DNA from: Caballeronia temeraria
Lineage (GTDB): Bacteria > Pseudomonadota > Gammaproteobacteria > Burkholderiales > Burkholderiaceae
DNA: 64,000 nucleotides
Assembly: GCF_001544795.2 (NCBI RefSeq)
Contig: NZ_FCOI02000003.1
Location: 430,662 to 494,661 of the forward strand
Reading direction: 5' to 3'
A program made the position numbers and the translations under genes. The first letter of the stretch is position 1, and every line of letters starts with the position of its first letter. Shown here piece by piece: positions 48,231 through 56,647 of the stretch. The notes beneath the pieces were generated by a model. The model was given only the letters and a program-made list of their open reading frames with translations, was not told the DNA's origin and did no database searches.

Positions 48231-48270
48231 AAACAAAAAAGGCGCCGCAGGCAGAAATGCCTGCGGCGCC
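48231..48270 (-). terminator. Terminator of acnB
   Basis: Perfect 13-bp stem GGCGCCGCAGGCA / TGCCTGCGGCGCC with a four-base loop. On the minus strand it is followed by TTTTTTGTTT. It lies 49 bp after the acnB stop. Confidence 0.92.
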
Positions 48271-48318
48271 TTCGCCTGCCGCTACGACGCGTCCCGCCGT
48301 CATAGCCCGGCAACGTGC

Positions 48319-50904
48319 TTACATCTGCACGGTATCGGCCACTTCCTTGAAGTCTTCGATCTTATCGAAGTTCATGTACTGATAGATCGTGTCGCCGTTG
48401 GCGTTCAGCACGCCCATGTCGGCCATGTACTCTTCCTTGCTCGGAATCTTGCCCAGACGCGAGCAGATTGCCGCCAGTTCCGCCGAGCCGAGGTACACGT
48501 TCGTATTCTTGCCCAGACGGTTCGGGAAGTTACGTGTCGACGTCGACATGACCGTCGCGCCTTCGCGCACCTGCGCCTGATTGCCCATGCACAGCGAGCA
48601 GCCCGGCATTTCGGTACGCGCACCGGCTGTGCCGAACACACCGTAGTGGCCTTCTTCGGTCAACTGCTTCTGATCCATCTTGGTCGGCGGCGCGACCCAC
48701 AGCTTGACCGGAATGTCGCGCTTGCCTTCCAGCAGCTTCGACGCCGCACGGAAGTGACCGATGTTGGTCATGCACGAACCGATGAACACTTCGTCGATCT
48801 TGGCGCCCGCCACGTCCGACAGCGTCTTCACGTCGTCCGGATCGTTCGGGCACGCAACGATCGGCTCGTGGATGTCGGCGAGATCGATCTCAATGACGGC
48901 CGCGTACTCGGCGTCCGCGTCCGGTTGCAGCAGTTGCGGGTCGGCGAGCCATGCTTCCATCGCCTTGATGCGGCGCTGCAGGCTGCGCGGGTCCTGATAG
49001 CCTTGCGCGATCATCCACTTCAGCAGCGTGATGTTGCTGTTGAGATATTCGATGATCGGTTCCTTGTTCAGGTGCACCGTGCAACCGGCGGCCGAACGCT
49101 CGGCGGACGCATCCGACAGTTCGAACGCTTGTTCCACCTTCAGATCGGGCAGGCCTTCGATTTCGAGAATGCGGCCCGAGAAGATGTTCTTCTTGCCCTG
49201 CTTCGCGACGGTCAGCGTGCCGGCCTTGATCGCGTACAGCGGAATGGCGTTGACGAGGTCACGCAGCGTGACGCCCGGCTGCATCTTGCCCTTGAAGCGC
49301 ACGAGCACCGATTCCGGCATGTCGAGCGGCATCGTGCCGGTGGCGGCCGCGAAAGCGACGAGGCCCGAACCCGCCGGGAAGCTGATGCCGATCGGGAACC
49401 GCGTGTGCGAGTCGCCGCCGGTGCCGACGGTGTCCGGCAGCAGCATGCGGTTGAGCCACGAGTGGATCACGCCGTCGCCCGGACGCAGCGCGATGCCGCC
49501 GCGGTTGCTGATGAAGTTCGGCAGCGTCTGATGCGTCTTCACATCGACCGGCTTCGGATATGCGGCCGTGTGGCAGAACGACTGCATCACGAGGTCAGCC
49601 GAGAAGCCGAGGCACGCGAGGTCTTTCAGTTCGTCGCGGGTCATCGGGCCGGTGGTGTCCTGCGAGCCGACCGAGGTCATCTTCGGTTCGCAGTACGTGC
49701 CCGGACGCACGCCCTGCCCTTCCGGCAGACCGCACGCGCGGCCGACCATCTTCTGCGCGAGCGAGAAACCCTTGCCGCTGTCGGCGGGTTGCTGCGGCAG
49801 GCGGAACAGCGTCGACGGAGCCAGACCCAGCGCTTCGCGCGCCTTGGCAGTCAGGCCACGGCCGATGATCAGCGGAATGCGGCCGCCTGCGCGCACTTCA
49901 TCGAAGAGCACGTCGGACTTGACCTGGAACTCGGCGATCACTGCGCCGTTCTTCAGGGCACGGCCTTCGTACGGGCGCAGTTCGACGACATCGCCCATTT
50001 CCATCTGCGAGACGTCGAGTTCGATCGGCAGCGCGCCGGCGTCTTCCATCGTGTTGTAGAAGATCGGGGCGATCTTGCCGCCGAGGCATACGCCGCCAAA
50101 ACGCTTGTTCGGGATGAAGGGAATGTCTTCGCCCGTGAACCACAGCACCGAGTTGGTGGCCGATTTGCGCGAGGAGCCGGTGCCGACCACGTCGCCCACA
50201 TAGGCGACCAGGTGACCCTTTTCCTTCAGCGATTCGATGAACTTGACCGGGCCACGCTTGCCGTCTTCTTCCGGCGTGATGCCGGGACGGGCGTTCTTCA
50301 GCATCGCCAGCGCGTGCAGCGGGATGTCCGGGCGCGTGGTGGCGTCCGGAGCCGGCGAGAGGTCGTCGGTATTGGTTTCGCCCGTCACCTTGAACACGGT
50401 GATGGTCAGGCTTTGCGGCACTTCCGGACGGCTCGTGAACCATTCGGCGTCGGCCCAGCTTTGCAGCACGGCGCGCGCGTTGGCGTTGCCCTGATCGGCC
50501 AGTTCCTTGACGTCGTGGAACTGGTCGAACATCAGGAGGGTTTTCTTGAGCGCTTCAGCGGCCACGGCGCCCACTTCGGCGTCCGGCAGCAGTTCGATCA
50601 GCGGGGCGATGTTGTAGCCGCCCAGCATCGTGCCGAGCAGCTCGGTGGCGCGTGCGCGCGAGATCAGCGCGCAGGTGGTCTGGCCCTTGGCTACAGCGGC
50701 CAGGAAACCGGCCTTCACGCGGGCGGCTTCATCGACGCCGGCGGGCACGCGGTTGGTGATCAGGTCGAGCAGGGTCTGCTCTTCGCCAGCCGGCGGATTC
50801 GTCAGCAGTTCGACCAGTTCGGCGGTCTGCTGGGCAGTCAGGGGCAGAGGGGGAATGCCGAGCGCGGCGCGTGCGGCTACGTGAGCGCGGAAGTTTTCGA
50901 GCAT
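48319..50904 (-). CDS. acnB: Aconitate hydratase B
   Basis: 861 residues, the AcnB length. N-terminal HEAT-like domain ([20 protein letters not shown]), swivel domain, then catalytic domains with [35 protein letters not shown] and the Fe-S cysteines in [12 protein letters not shown]. Interconverts citrate and isocitrate in the TCA cycle and may also act on 2-methylaconitate. The ATG at 50904 matches the family start. Promoter and terminator are both readable, so it is monocistronic. Confidence 0.97.
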   Translation of the reverse strand: MLENFRAHVAARAALGIPPLPLTAQQTAELVELLTNPPAGEEQTLLDLITNRVPAGVDEAARVKAGFLAAVAKGQTTCALISRARATELLGTMLGGYNIAPLIELLPDAEVGAVAAEALKKTLLMFDQFHDVKELADQGNANARAVLQSWADAEWFTSRPEVPQSLTITVFKVTGETNTDDLSPAPDATTRPDIPLHALAMLKNARPGITPEEDGKRGPVKFIESLKEKGHLVAYVGDVVGTGSSRKSATNSVLWFTGEDIPFIPNKRFGGVCLGGKIAPIFYNTMEDAGALPIELDVSQMEMGDVVELRPYEGRALKNGAVIAEFQVKSDVLFDEVRAGGRIPLIIGRGLTAKAREALGLAPSTLFRLPQQPADSGKGFSLAQKMVGRACGLPEGQGVRPGTYCEPKMTSVGSQDTTGPMTRDELKDLACLGFSADLVMQSFCHTAAYPKPVDVKTHQTLPNFISNRGGIALRPGDGVIHSWLNRMLLPDTVGTGGDSHTRFPIGISFPAGSGLVAFAAATGTMPLDMPESVLVRFKGKMQPGVTLRDLVNAIPLYAIKAGTLTVAKQGKKNIFSGRILEIEGLPDLKVEQAFELSDASAERSAAGCTVHLNKEPIIEYLNSNITLLKWMIAQGYQDPRSLQRRIKAMEAWLADPQLLQPDADAEYAAVIEIDLADIHEPIVACPNDPDDVKTLSDVAGAKIDEVFIGSCMTNIGHFRAASKLLEGKRDIPVKLWVAPPTKMDQKQLTEEGHYGVFGTAGARTEMPGCSLCMGNQAQVREGATVMSTSTRNFPNRLGKNTNVYLGSAELAAICSRLGKIPSKEEYMADMGVLNANGDTIYQYMNFDKIEDFKEVADTVQM

Positions 50905-50981
50905 GGGGGGACCGTTCGTATTGCGTTTCAGGGAAGGCTTTTCGAGCATGCCAAGGGCTGCCGGCCACTGCTTCGAACGGC

Positions 50982-51010
50982 ATTTTAATAGTGGGCCCAC
51001 GTCCCGTCAA
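50982..51010 (-). promoter_or_regulatory. Sigma-70 promoter of acnB
   Basis: On the minus strand TTGACG (51005-51010), a 17-base spacer, then TAAAAT (50982-50987). It is 77 bp upstream of the acnB start. Confidence 0.75.
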
Positions 51011-51013
51011 ATA

Positions 51014-51034
51014 TCTTATGTCTTATGTCTTATA
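51014..51034. repeat. Three tandem 7-bp repeats upstream of the acnB promoter
   Basis: TCTTATG TCTTATG TCTTATA, immediately upstream of the -35 box and partly inside the end of bluB. An overlapping inverted repeat GTCTT-ATAC-AAGAC is at 51027-51040. Likely a regulator binding site. Confidence 0.6.
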
Positions 51035-51694
51035 CAAGACTTGATCTGGCGATGACGGTAACCACGTGTTTTCAAAGACACATTCTTCTACGGAACGGCG
51101 CGCGGCCCAGCGTTCGGTTTCGAGCATCGGGGCGTCGTAGAAGCGTTCCACATGGCCGACGCACAGAATCGCGACGGGCCGTGCGCCAGCGGGCATTTTC
51201 AGAAGCGCGGCGACCTCCAGGGGATCGAACAGGGAAACCCAGCCCATTCCGAGCCCTTCCGCCCGCGCGGCGAGCCACATGTTCTGGATCGCGCAGGCCA
51301 CGGAGGCGAGATCCATCTCGGGAAGCGTGCGTCGTCCGAAGACGTGGCGCTCGCGGCCGTCCATCAAGGCCATCACCAGCACTTCAGCGCACTCGCCCAA
51401 GCCCTCGACCTTGAGCCGCATGAAGGAATCGCGCCGCTCGCCGAGCGCATCGGCGGTCAGCAGGCGCTCGCGCTCGACCGCGTCGCGCAATTGCGTGCGA
51501 AGTTGCGCGCACGTGATGCGCAGAATCCGCCACGGCTGCATGAATCCGACGCTCGGCGCGTGCAGCGCGGCATCGATGAGGCGCCGCATCACGTCCGGCG
51601 CGACCGGATCGCTCAGAAAATGGCGCATGTCGCGACGTTCATGAATGGCGCGGTAGACGGCTTCGCGATCCGCGTCGCTAAAGGGCTTTTCCAT
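51023..51694 (-). CDS. bluB: 5,6-dimethylbenzimidazole synthase
   Basis: 223 residues from ATG 51694 (MEKPFSDADREAVYRAIHER). Nitroreductase-fold flavoenzyme with RRDMRHFLSDPVAPDVMRRL, APSVGFMQPWRILRI and ARAEGLGMGWVSLFDP, all diagnostic of BluB. It converts FMNH2 to the lower ligand of vitamin B12. No other cobalamin gene is in the window. Alternative ATGs at 51754-51760 are less likely. Confidence 0.92.
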   Translation of the reverse strand: MEKPFSDADREAVYRAIHERRDMRHFLSDPVAPDVMRRLIDAALHAPSVGFMQPWRILRITCAQLRTQLRDAVERERLLTADALGERRDSFMRLKVEGLGECAEVLVMALMDGRERHVFGRRTLPEMDLASVACAIQNMWLAARAEGLGMGWVSLFDPLEVAALLKMPAGARPVAILCVGHVERFYDAPMLETERWAARRSVEECVFENTWLPSSPDQVLYKT

Positions 51695-51790
51695 ATGTAT
51701 CGCCAGAATGTCGATTTTCGAGACTGACGATGATATCGGCACCGGCTGCATGTTCATCATGCGCGAATGGCGATGTCGTCGGCCGGTCGT

Positions 51791-51814
51791 CGTAATATAG
51801 TGACGGATATAACG
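51791..51814. promoter_or_regulatory. ModE-like operator 1
   Basis: CGTAATATA-N6-GATATAACG. Compared with the E. coli ModE consensus as I recall it (CGnTATATA-N6-TAnATAACG), only two conserved positions differ. It lies 19 bp before the Moco-domain gene and 97 bp from bluB. Confidence 0.7.
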
Positions 51815-51833
51815 CGACGCGGACGTTCAAACC

Positions 51834-52340
51834 ATGCAACTCAGCCGTGAAACCTTGTCGTCATCGAGCGAGGCCGTTTGCAGCAGCCCGTCCGTCGAGA
51901 TCGGCGGCGCGGTGCAGCGGCCGCTCACGCTCGATCTCGCCGCGCTGCGCGAATTCGACCGCGCGAGCATCGAACCTTTCGACCTGGTGTGTTTTTCGAC
52001 GGGCCGCTATATTCGTCCGATGGGAAGCTATCGCGGCGTGCAGTTGCGCGTGCTGCTCGACGCCGCCGGCGTGCGACGCCCGGACAACACGGATTTCAAG
52101 CGCACCGTGTTCCTCGCGCATGCTCACGATGGCTACGCCGTCACGTTCTCCTGGCACGAGCTGTTCAATACGCCGATCGGCGCGCAGGTGATCATCGCGT
52201 ATGAATGCGAGGACCGCGAACTCGGCATCGAGGATGGCTTGCCGGTGCTCGTTTCCGGCGCGGACACGGTGCGCGCCCCGCGTCACATGAAGCGCCTCGT
52301 GCGCGTCGATGCGCACGTGCTGGGTGCGTCGCATCGATGA
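51834..52340 (+). CDS. Small molybdopterin-dependent oxidoreductase-domain protein
   Basis: 168 residues. Resembles the Moco-binding half of the sulfite oxidase/YedY fold: VEIGGAVQRPLTLDLAALRE, GSYRGVQLRVLLDAAGVRRP, DGYAVTFSWHELF and GLPVLVSGADTVRAPRHMKR. It is much shorter than true sulfite oxidases and has no clear cofactor cysteine, as in the stand-alone proteins often found next to Mo genes. It overlaps nifQ by 4 bp and has a ModE-like box upstream. Confidence 0.78.
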   Translation: MQLSRETLSSSSEAVCSSPSVEIGGAVQRPLTLDLAALREFDRASIEPFDLVCFSTGRYIRPMGSYRGVQLRVLLDAAGVRRPDNTDFKRTVFLAHAHDGYAVTFSWHELFNTPIGAQVIIAYECEDRELGIEDGLPVLVSGADTVRAPRHMKRLVRVDAHVLGASHR

Positions 52341-52883
52341 ACGCGCCGGCGCGTGCGCTGCTCGCGTACGCCACGCATCCCGATTCGCCCGATACCGTGC
52401 TGTTCGCGCGGCTCATCGGCGCGCGCCTCGAATCGGACGATCTGCTTCTGCTCGGGCTCGACGCCCGCGAACTCCCGGCGCTCATCGGCCGGCATTTTCC
52501 CGGCGCGGCAATCGGCCATGCGCGGGTTGCAACGCTCGCCACGCCACATTGGGAGTTCGTGCGCGATCTGCGCGGCCTGCTGATGTGGCACGACCGCACG
52601 GCGGCGCGGCATCGGCAAGACGCGCTGTGTCTCGCGACGATCATCGCTGCCGCATCGCTGCGCCCCGATCACCTGTGGCGCGACCTGGGCCTGAGCGGCC
52701 GCGACGACGTCACCGGCATGCTCGCGCGCCACTATCCCGATCTCATCGCTCGCAACGTCACGAACATGCGCTGGAAGAAGTTTCTCGCGCAGGAAGTCGC
52801 GCGCGCGCGGCGTCGAGCCGATCTGCGCGCCGGGCTGCCCGGGATGCGAGGATTTCGCTTTCTGCTATCCGGACAACCGATAA
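52337..52883 (+). pseudogene. nifQ: nifQ-like molybdenum-trafficking gene, frameshifted in a GC repeat
   Basis: From ATG 52337 the protein follows the NifQ pattern: [20 protein letters not shown], then LARHYPDLIARNVTNMRWKK and FLAQEV. After the run GCGCGCGCGC (52799-52808) the frame loses homology. One frame over it reads GVEPICAPGCPGCEDFAFCY then PDNR and TAA 52881-52883, which is the cysteine cluster (C-x3-C-x2-C-x5-C) expected for NifQ. A one-repeat-unit (2-base) change restores the frame. NifQ carries a Mo-Fe-S cluster and donates Mo to cofactor synthesis. Unframed, the product runs to 52957 without the cysteines. Confidence 0.78.
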
Positions 52884-52941
52884 CGCCCGCCAGCCCGTTC
52901 GTGGCACGCCCGTCCGATTTCCTTCGTGTATCCTCTCGGGC

Positions 52942-53343
52942 ATGGCGACGACCCTGAAAACACCGGAAAACTCAGCGGAGACGGACGCGGCGGATCAGCC
53001 GGCCGAAGTGCGCTTTCGCATGCGCATCATGAAGGGCGAGACCATCGCCATCGGTCCGGGCAAGGTTTCGCTGCTCGAGGCGGTGCGCAAGCACGGCTCG
53101 ATATCGGCGGCGGCGCGCAGTCTCGACATGTCGTACCGGCGCGCGTGGCTGCTCATCGACGAGATCAATCGTTCGCTCAAATCGCCCGCGACGATCTCCG
53201 AGCAAGGCGGCCAAAGCGGCGGCGGCTGCGTGCTGACGCCGGTCGGCGAGAGCATTGTGAAGCTGTATCGCGATGTCGAGGCGCAGGCGCAAAACGCATG
53301 CGCCGATCAGATCGAATCGCTCACGCAGCTGCTCAAGCCCTAA
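52942..53343 (+). CDS. ModE-type winged-helix regulator (N-terminal domain only)
   Basis: 133 residues. MRIMKGETIAIGPGKVSLLE then VRKHGSISAAARSLDMSYRR and AWLLIDEINRSL is the LysR-like ModE DNA-binding domain; GGGCVLTPVGESIVKLYRDV closes it. The TOBE/Mop molybdate-binding domains of full ModE are missing, as in many short ModE-like proteins. Located beside two ModE-like operators, so it is the natural candidate to bind them. Confidence 0.87.
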   Translation: MATTLKTPENSAETDAADQPAEVRFRMRIMKGETIAIGPGKVSLLEAVRKHGSISAAARSLDMSYRRAWLLIDEINRSLKSPATISEQGGQSGGGCVLTPVGESIVKLYRDVEAQAQNACADQIESLTQLLKP

Positions 53344-54662
53344 CCGTGACGCAGGCAGAACGCCGAGGGCGGCGGCGCGCTCGCGTGTGTGTTCTGCGCG
53401 CTCGCGGTGCGCCGCCCGACGAACTCCACGAAACTCGCGACGCTCGCCGTGCGCAGCGGCGAATACTCGACGCCATGCCGCTCGCAGACGCGCTTGAGCA
53501 TGCTCATCGAATCGTGATCGATGCAGTCGACGGGAAACAGCACGACATCCGCGTTCGGCAACGCCGCCGCGAGCAGTCCCTTGCGATCCTCGATGCCGCC
53601 GTCGTGCACGATCAGCTCGCCCCCCGCGCGCTCCACCAGCGACTTCAGCACCGCATTCGAATTCGGCCTTCCGCCGACGTAGACGATGCGCTTGCCGCTC
53701 AGCCATTCGACGGCGCGCCGCCGCGCATCGGGCCGCGCATTGAGCCGATCATCAGCGTCGAGTGTCGCGCGTTCCAGCGCCGCGCATTCCGCCTGCACGA
53801 CTTTTAAGAGCGCTTGCGTTTCGCCCAGCTTGTTGCGCAACGCGCGCGTTTCGTCTTCTTCCTGCATCGCGCGCTGTTCGGCGGCCTCGCGGCGGCTCGT
53901 GTGCAGCGCGAGACGCCGTTCGCCATCCTCGACTTTTTCGCGCAGGCGCTCGACTTCGGCCTCGAGCTGCGCGGCGGGCACATCGGCCTTGCGCCGCCCG
54001 ATCGCGGCGAGTTGCAGCGCGTGCTCGTTCGACTGCCTGACGGATGCATTGCGTTCGGCGCTCAGTTCGAGCAGACGCGCCTGCTGGCGATCAATCTTGT
54101 CCTTGAGCCCCTGATTCTCGGCTTCGAGCGCGACGAGCCGCCTGATATCCGCGCGATTCGCCGCGCCGACCAGATGCGACAGCATGTGCAGTTCGCCGAA
54201 CGCCGACTGGCGCACCTCGATCGTCGAGTGCGGATGCGACATCACCGCCCAGTACGCGGGCGGAATATCGCCGGATTTCAGCGCGTCGTTCCAGAGGTCG
54301 AGCAGCGTCTGCGGATCGCGTGCCGCGTCGAAACGGCGGATCGCGCCAGCGTAGCGCTCGTCGAGCGCCTTGTTCAGCGCCTTCGCGCCCGCGCCTCCCG
54401 CGATCGCGAGTTCGACGGCCGCGTGATGAATCTCGAGATCGCTTGCGTGATAGCGGTCGAGGTCGGTGAATTTCGGCACGAGCTTGCGCAGCTCGCCCGT
54501 CGAAAGACAAGTGCCGATCACCGAGCAATGCAGATGCGAATCCAGTTCGGCGAGCCGCGCACGGCGGCGCGACGCGCGCAGACCGGTTTCGGCCGGCTGA
54601 CAGCAGGCATCGCGTGCGCCAGGCGCACTCGTGCGGGCGAGTTGAAACGGAGGGGTCTGCAT
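53340..54662 (-). CDS. DUF2325 protein with a His-rich N-terminal domain and coiled coil
   Basis: 440 residues. Residues 35-185 are rich in conserved-looking His/Cys (DSHLHCSVIGTC, DLEIHHAAVEL, MSHPHSTIEVRQSAF, LHMLSHLVG). Residues 190-320 form a long coiled coil (ALEAENQGLKDKIDRQQARL and onwards). Residues 325-420 are DUF2325, a Rossmann-like module (KRIVYVGGRPNSNAVLKSLV, LPNADVVLFPVDCIDHDSMS). Cytoplasmic; biochemical role unknown. A ModE-like box lies 24 bp upstream of the start, tying it to molybdenum. Its 3' end overlaps the ModE-type gene by 4 bp. Confidence 0.82.
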   Translation of the reverse strand: MQTPPFQLARTSAPGARDACCQPAETGLRASRRRARLAELDSHLHCSVIGTCLSTGELRKLVPKFTDLDRYHASDLEIHHAAVELAIAGGAGAKALNKALDERYAGAIRRFDAARDPQTLLDLWNDALKSGDIPPAYWAVMSHPHSTIEVRQSAFGELHMLSHLVGAANRADIRRLVALEAENQGLKDKIDRQQARLLELSAERNASVRQSNEHALQLAAIGRRKADVPAAQLEAEVERLREKVEDGERRLALHTSRREAAEQRAMQEEDETRALRNKLGETQALLKVVQAECAALERATLDADDRLNARPDARRRAVEWLSGKRIVYVGGRPNSNAVLKSLVERAGGELIVHDGGIEDRKGLLAAALPNADVVLFPVDCIDHDSMSMLKRVCERHGVEYSPLRTASVASFVEFVGRRTASAQNTHASAPPPSAFCLRHG

Positions 54663-54685
54663 GATCACCTCGTGCTTTCGTGTCT

Positions 54686-54709
54686 CGCAATATACCATCG
54701 AATATAACG
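54686..54709. promoter_or_regulatory. ModE-like operator 2
   Basis: CGCAATATA-N6-AATATAACG, nearly the same as the box at 51791-51814 and also with two mismatches to the recalled ModE consensus. It is 24 bp upstream of the DUF2325 start and 174 bp from the divergent lpdA-type gene. Confidence 0.7.
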
Positions 54710-54883
54710 ACCGCCAAAAGACCGTTCGACGCGCGAATCGCGGGCCGCATCCTGCGCGCGCGGTGCCCACAGAGCGTATCCTTGTGTCCTCCGGCGCATC
54801 GGGCCGGCCTGAGAAGGCCGCGTCCACAAGGCGCGCCGCCGGACGTTTCCCATCGCGATGCATCGATCACAAGGAGAATCTGA

Positions 54884-56647
54884 ATGGCCAGGGTTGAAGT
54901 CAAGGTTCCGCAGCTTTCCGAATCCGTCACCGAAGCGACGATGTTGCCGTGGAAGAAAAATGCGGGCGACGCCGTGGCGCAGGACGAAATTCTCATCGAA
55001 CTGGAAACGGACAAGGTCGTGCTCGAAGTGCCCGCGCCATCGGCCGGTGCGATCGTGGAACTGCTGAAGAGGGCCGGCGACATCGTCCACGCGGACGAAG
55101 TGATCGCGGTCATCGATACGGAAGCGAAGGCATCGGCCTCGGCGCCTGCTCCTGCGCCTGCGCCTGCATCGGAAAAACCAGCTTCCGCGCCCTCGCCCGC
55201 GCCCGCGCCCGCCGCTCAGACTTCCGGCGCGAAAGCCGATTTCGATGTCATCGTCATCGGCGCCGGGCCTGGCGGCTATATCGCCGCGATCCGCGCCGCG
55301 CAGCTCGGCCGCAAGGTCGCGTGCGTCGAGGAATGGATCAACCCGGCCGGGAAGCCGAAACTCGGCGGGACGTGCCTGAACGTCGGCTGCATTCCGTCGA
55401 AGGCGCTGCTGGCGTCATCGGAGCAATTCGAGAAGGCGCAACTGCATTTCGACGAGCTCGGCATCAAGATGGACAACCTGTCCGTCGATGTCGAGAAAAT
55501 GGTCGGCCGCAAGGAAGCGATCGTCGAGAAGATCACGGGCGGCGTCGAATTCCTGTTCCGCAAGAACAAGATCACCTGGCTCAAGGGGCACGGCAAGCTC
55601 GCGGGCAAGGACGGCGGCAACTTCAAGATCGACGTCGGCGGTGAAACGCATACCGCGCAGCACGTGATCATCGCCACGGGCTCGAAGGCGCGGCATCTGC
55701 CGAACGTGCCGGTGGACAACAAGATCGTCTCCGACAACGAAGGCGCGCTCGCCTTCACGTCCGTGCCGAAGAAGCTTGCGGTGATCGGCGCGGGCGTGAT
55801 CGGGCTGGAGCTCGGCTCCGTGTGGCGCAGGCTCGGCGCGGAAGTGACGATCCTCGAAGCGCTGCCCGAATTCCTCGGCACGACCGATGCCGCGCTGCAA
55901 AAGGAAGCCGCGAAGCTCTTCAAGAAGCAAGGACTGACGATCCATCTCGGCGTGAAAATCGACGGCGTGACGACGACGGATTCGAGCGTCTCTCTCTCCT
56001 ACAAGGACAAGGACGGCAACGCGCAGACGCTGGATGCGGACCGGCTGATCGTGTCGATCGGCCGCGTGCCGAACACGGACGATCTCGGTCTCGATTCCAT
56101 CGGTCTGTCAGCCGATGAACGCGGCTTCATTCCCGTCGACGGCCATTGCGCGACGAAAGTGCCGAACGTCTACGCGATCGGCGACGTCGTGCGCGGCCCG
56201 ATGCTCGCCCACAAGGCGGAAGACGAAGGCGTGCTGGTGGCGGAGATCATCGACGGGCAGAAGCCGCACATCGACTACAACTGCATTCCGTGGGTGATCT
56301 ATACGCATCCGGAAATTGCGTGGGTCGGGCAGACGGAGCAGGCGCTGAAGGCCGAAGGCCGGGAGATCAAGGCCGGCCAGTTCCCGATGCTCGCGAACGG
56401 CCGCGCGATGGGCATCGGCGAGACGGACGGCTTCATCAAGATCATCGCCGATGCAAAAACCGACGAGATTCTCGGCGTGCACATCATTTCGGCGAACGCG
56501 TCGGATCTGATCGCCGAAGCCGTGGTCGCGATGGAGTTCAAGGCGGCGAGCGAGGATATCGGACGGATTTGCCATCCGCATCCGTCGCTGTCGGAAGTGA
56601 TGCGCGAGGCGGCGCTTGCGGTCGACAAGCGCGCGCTCAATATTTAG
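54884..56647 (+). CDS. lpdA: Dihydrolipoyl dehydrogenase with N-terminal lipoyl domain
   Basis: 587 residues. Residues 3-78 are a lipoyl domain with K44 in [11 protein letters not shown]; its sequence ([20 protein letters not shown]) is of 2-oxoglutarate dehydrogenase E2 (SucB) type. An Ala/Pro linker spans 82-112. From about 120 comes a full E3: FAD motif [14 protein letters not shown], redox disulfide C164-C169 in [16 protein letters not shown] motif and the C-terminal [13 protein letters not shown] with the catalytic His. Oxidises dihydrolipoamide for an acyl-transferase complex. No E1 or E2 gene is nearby. AAGGAG precedes the ATG. Confidence 0.93.
   Translation: MARVEVKVPQLSESVTEATMLPWKKNAGDAVAQDEILIELETDKVVLEVPAPSAGAIVELLKRAGDIVHADEVIAVIDTEAKASASAPAPAPAPASEKPASAPSPAPAPAAQTSGAKADFDVIVIGAGPGGYIAAIRAAQLGRKVACVEEWINPAGKPKLGGTCLNVGCIPSKALLASSEQFEKAQLHFDELGIKMDNLSVDVEKMVGRKEAIVEKITGGVEFLFRKNKITWLKGHGKLAGKDGGNFKIDVGGETHTAQHVIIATGSKARHLPNVPVDNKIVSDNEGALAFTSVPKKLAVIGAGVIGLELGSVWRRLGAEVTILEALPEFLGTTDAALQKEAAKLFKKQGLTIHLGVKIDGVTTTDSSVSLSYKDKDGNAQTLDADRLIVSIGRVPNTDDLGLDSIGLSADERGFIPVDGHCATKVPNVYAIGDVVRGPMLAHKAEDEGVLVAEIIDGQKPHIDYNCIPWVIYTHPEIAWVGQTEQALKAEGREIKAGQFPMLANGRAMGIGETDGFIKIIADAKTDEILGVHIISANASDLIAEAVVAMEFKAASEDIGRICHPHPSLSEVMREAALAVDKRALNI

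Noticed and set aside
54710..54883. Possible molybdenum-cofactor riboswitch upstream of lpdA
   Set aside because: I found no conserved riboswitch core, and the gene is not a molybdenum gene; the ModE-like box explains the Mo link better.
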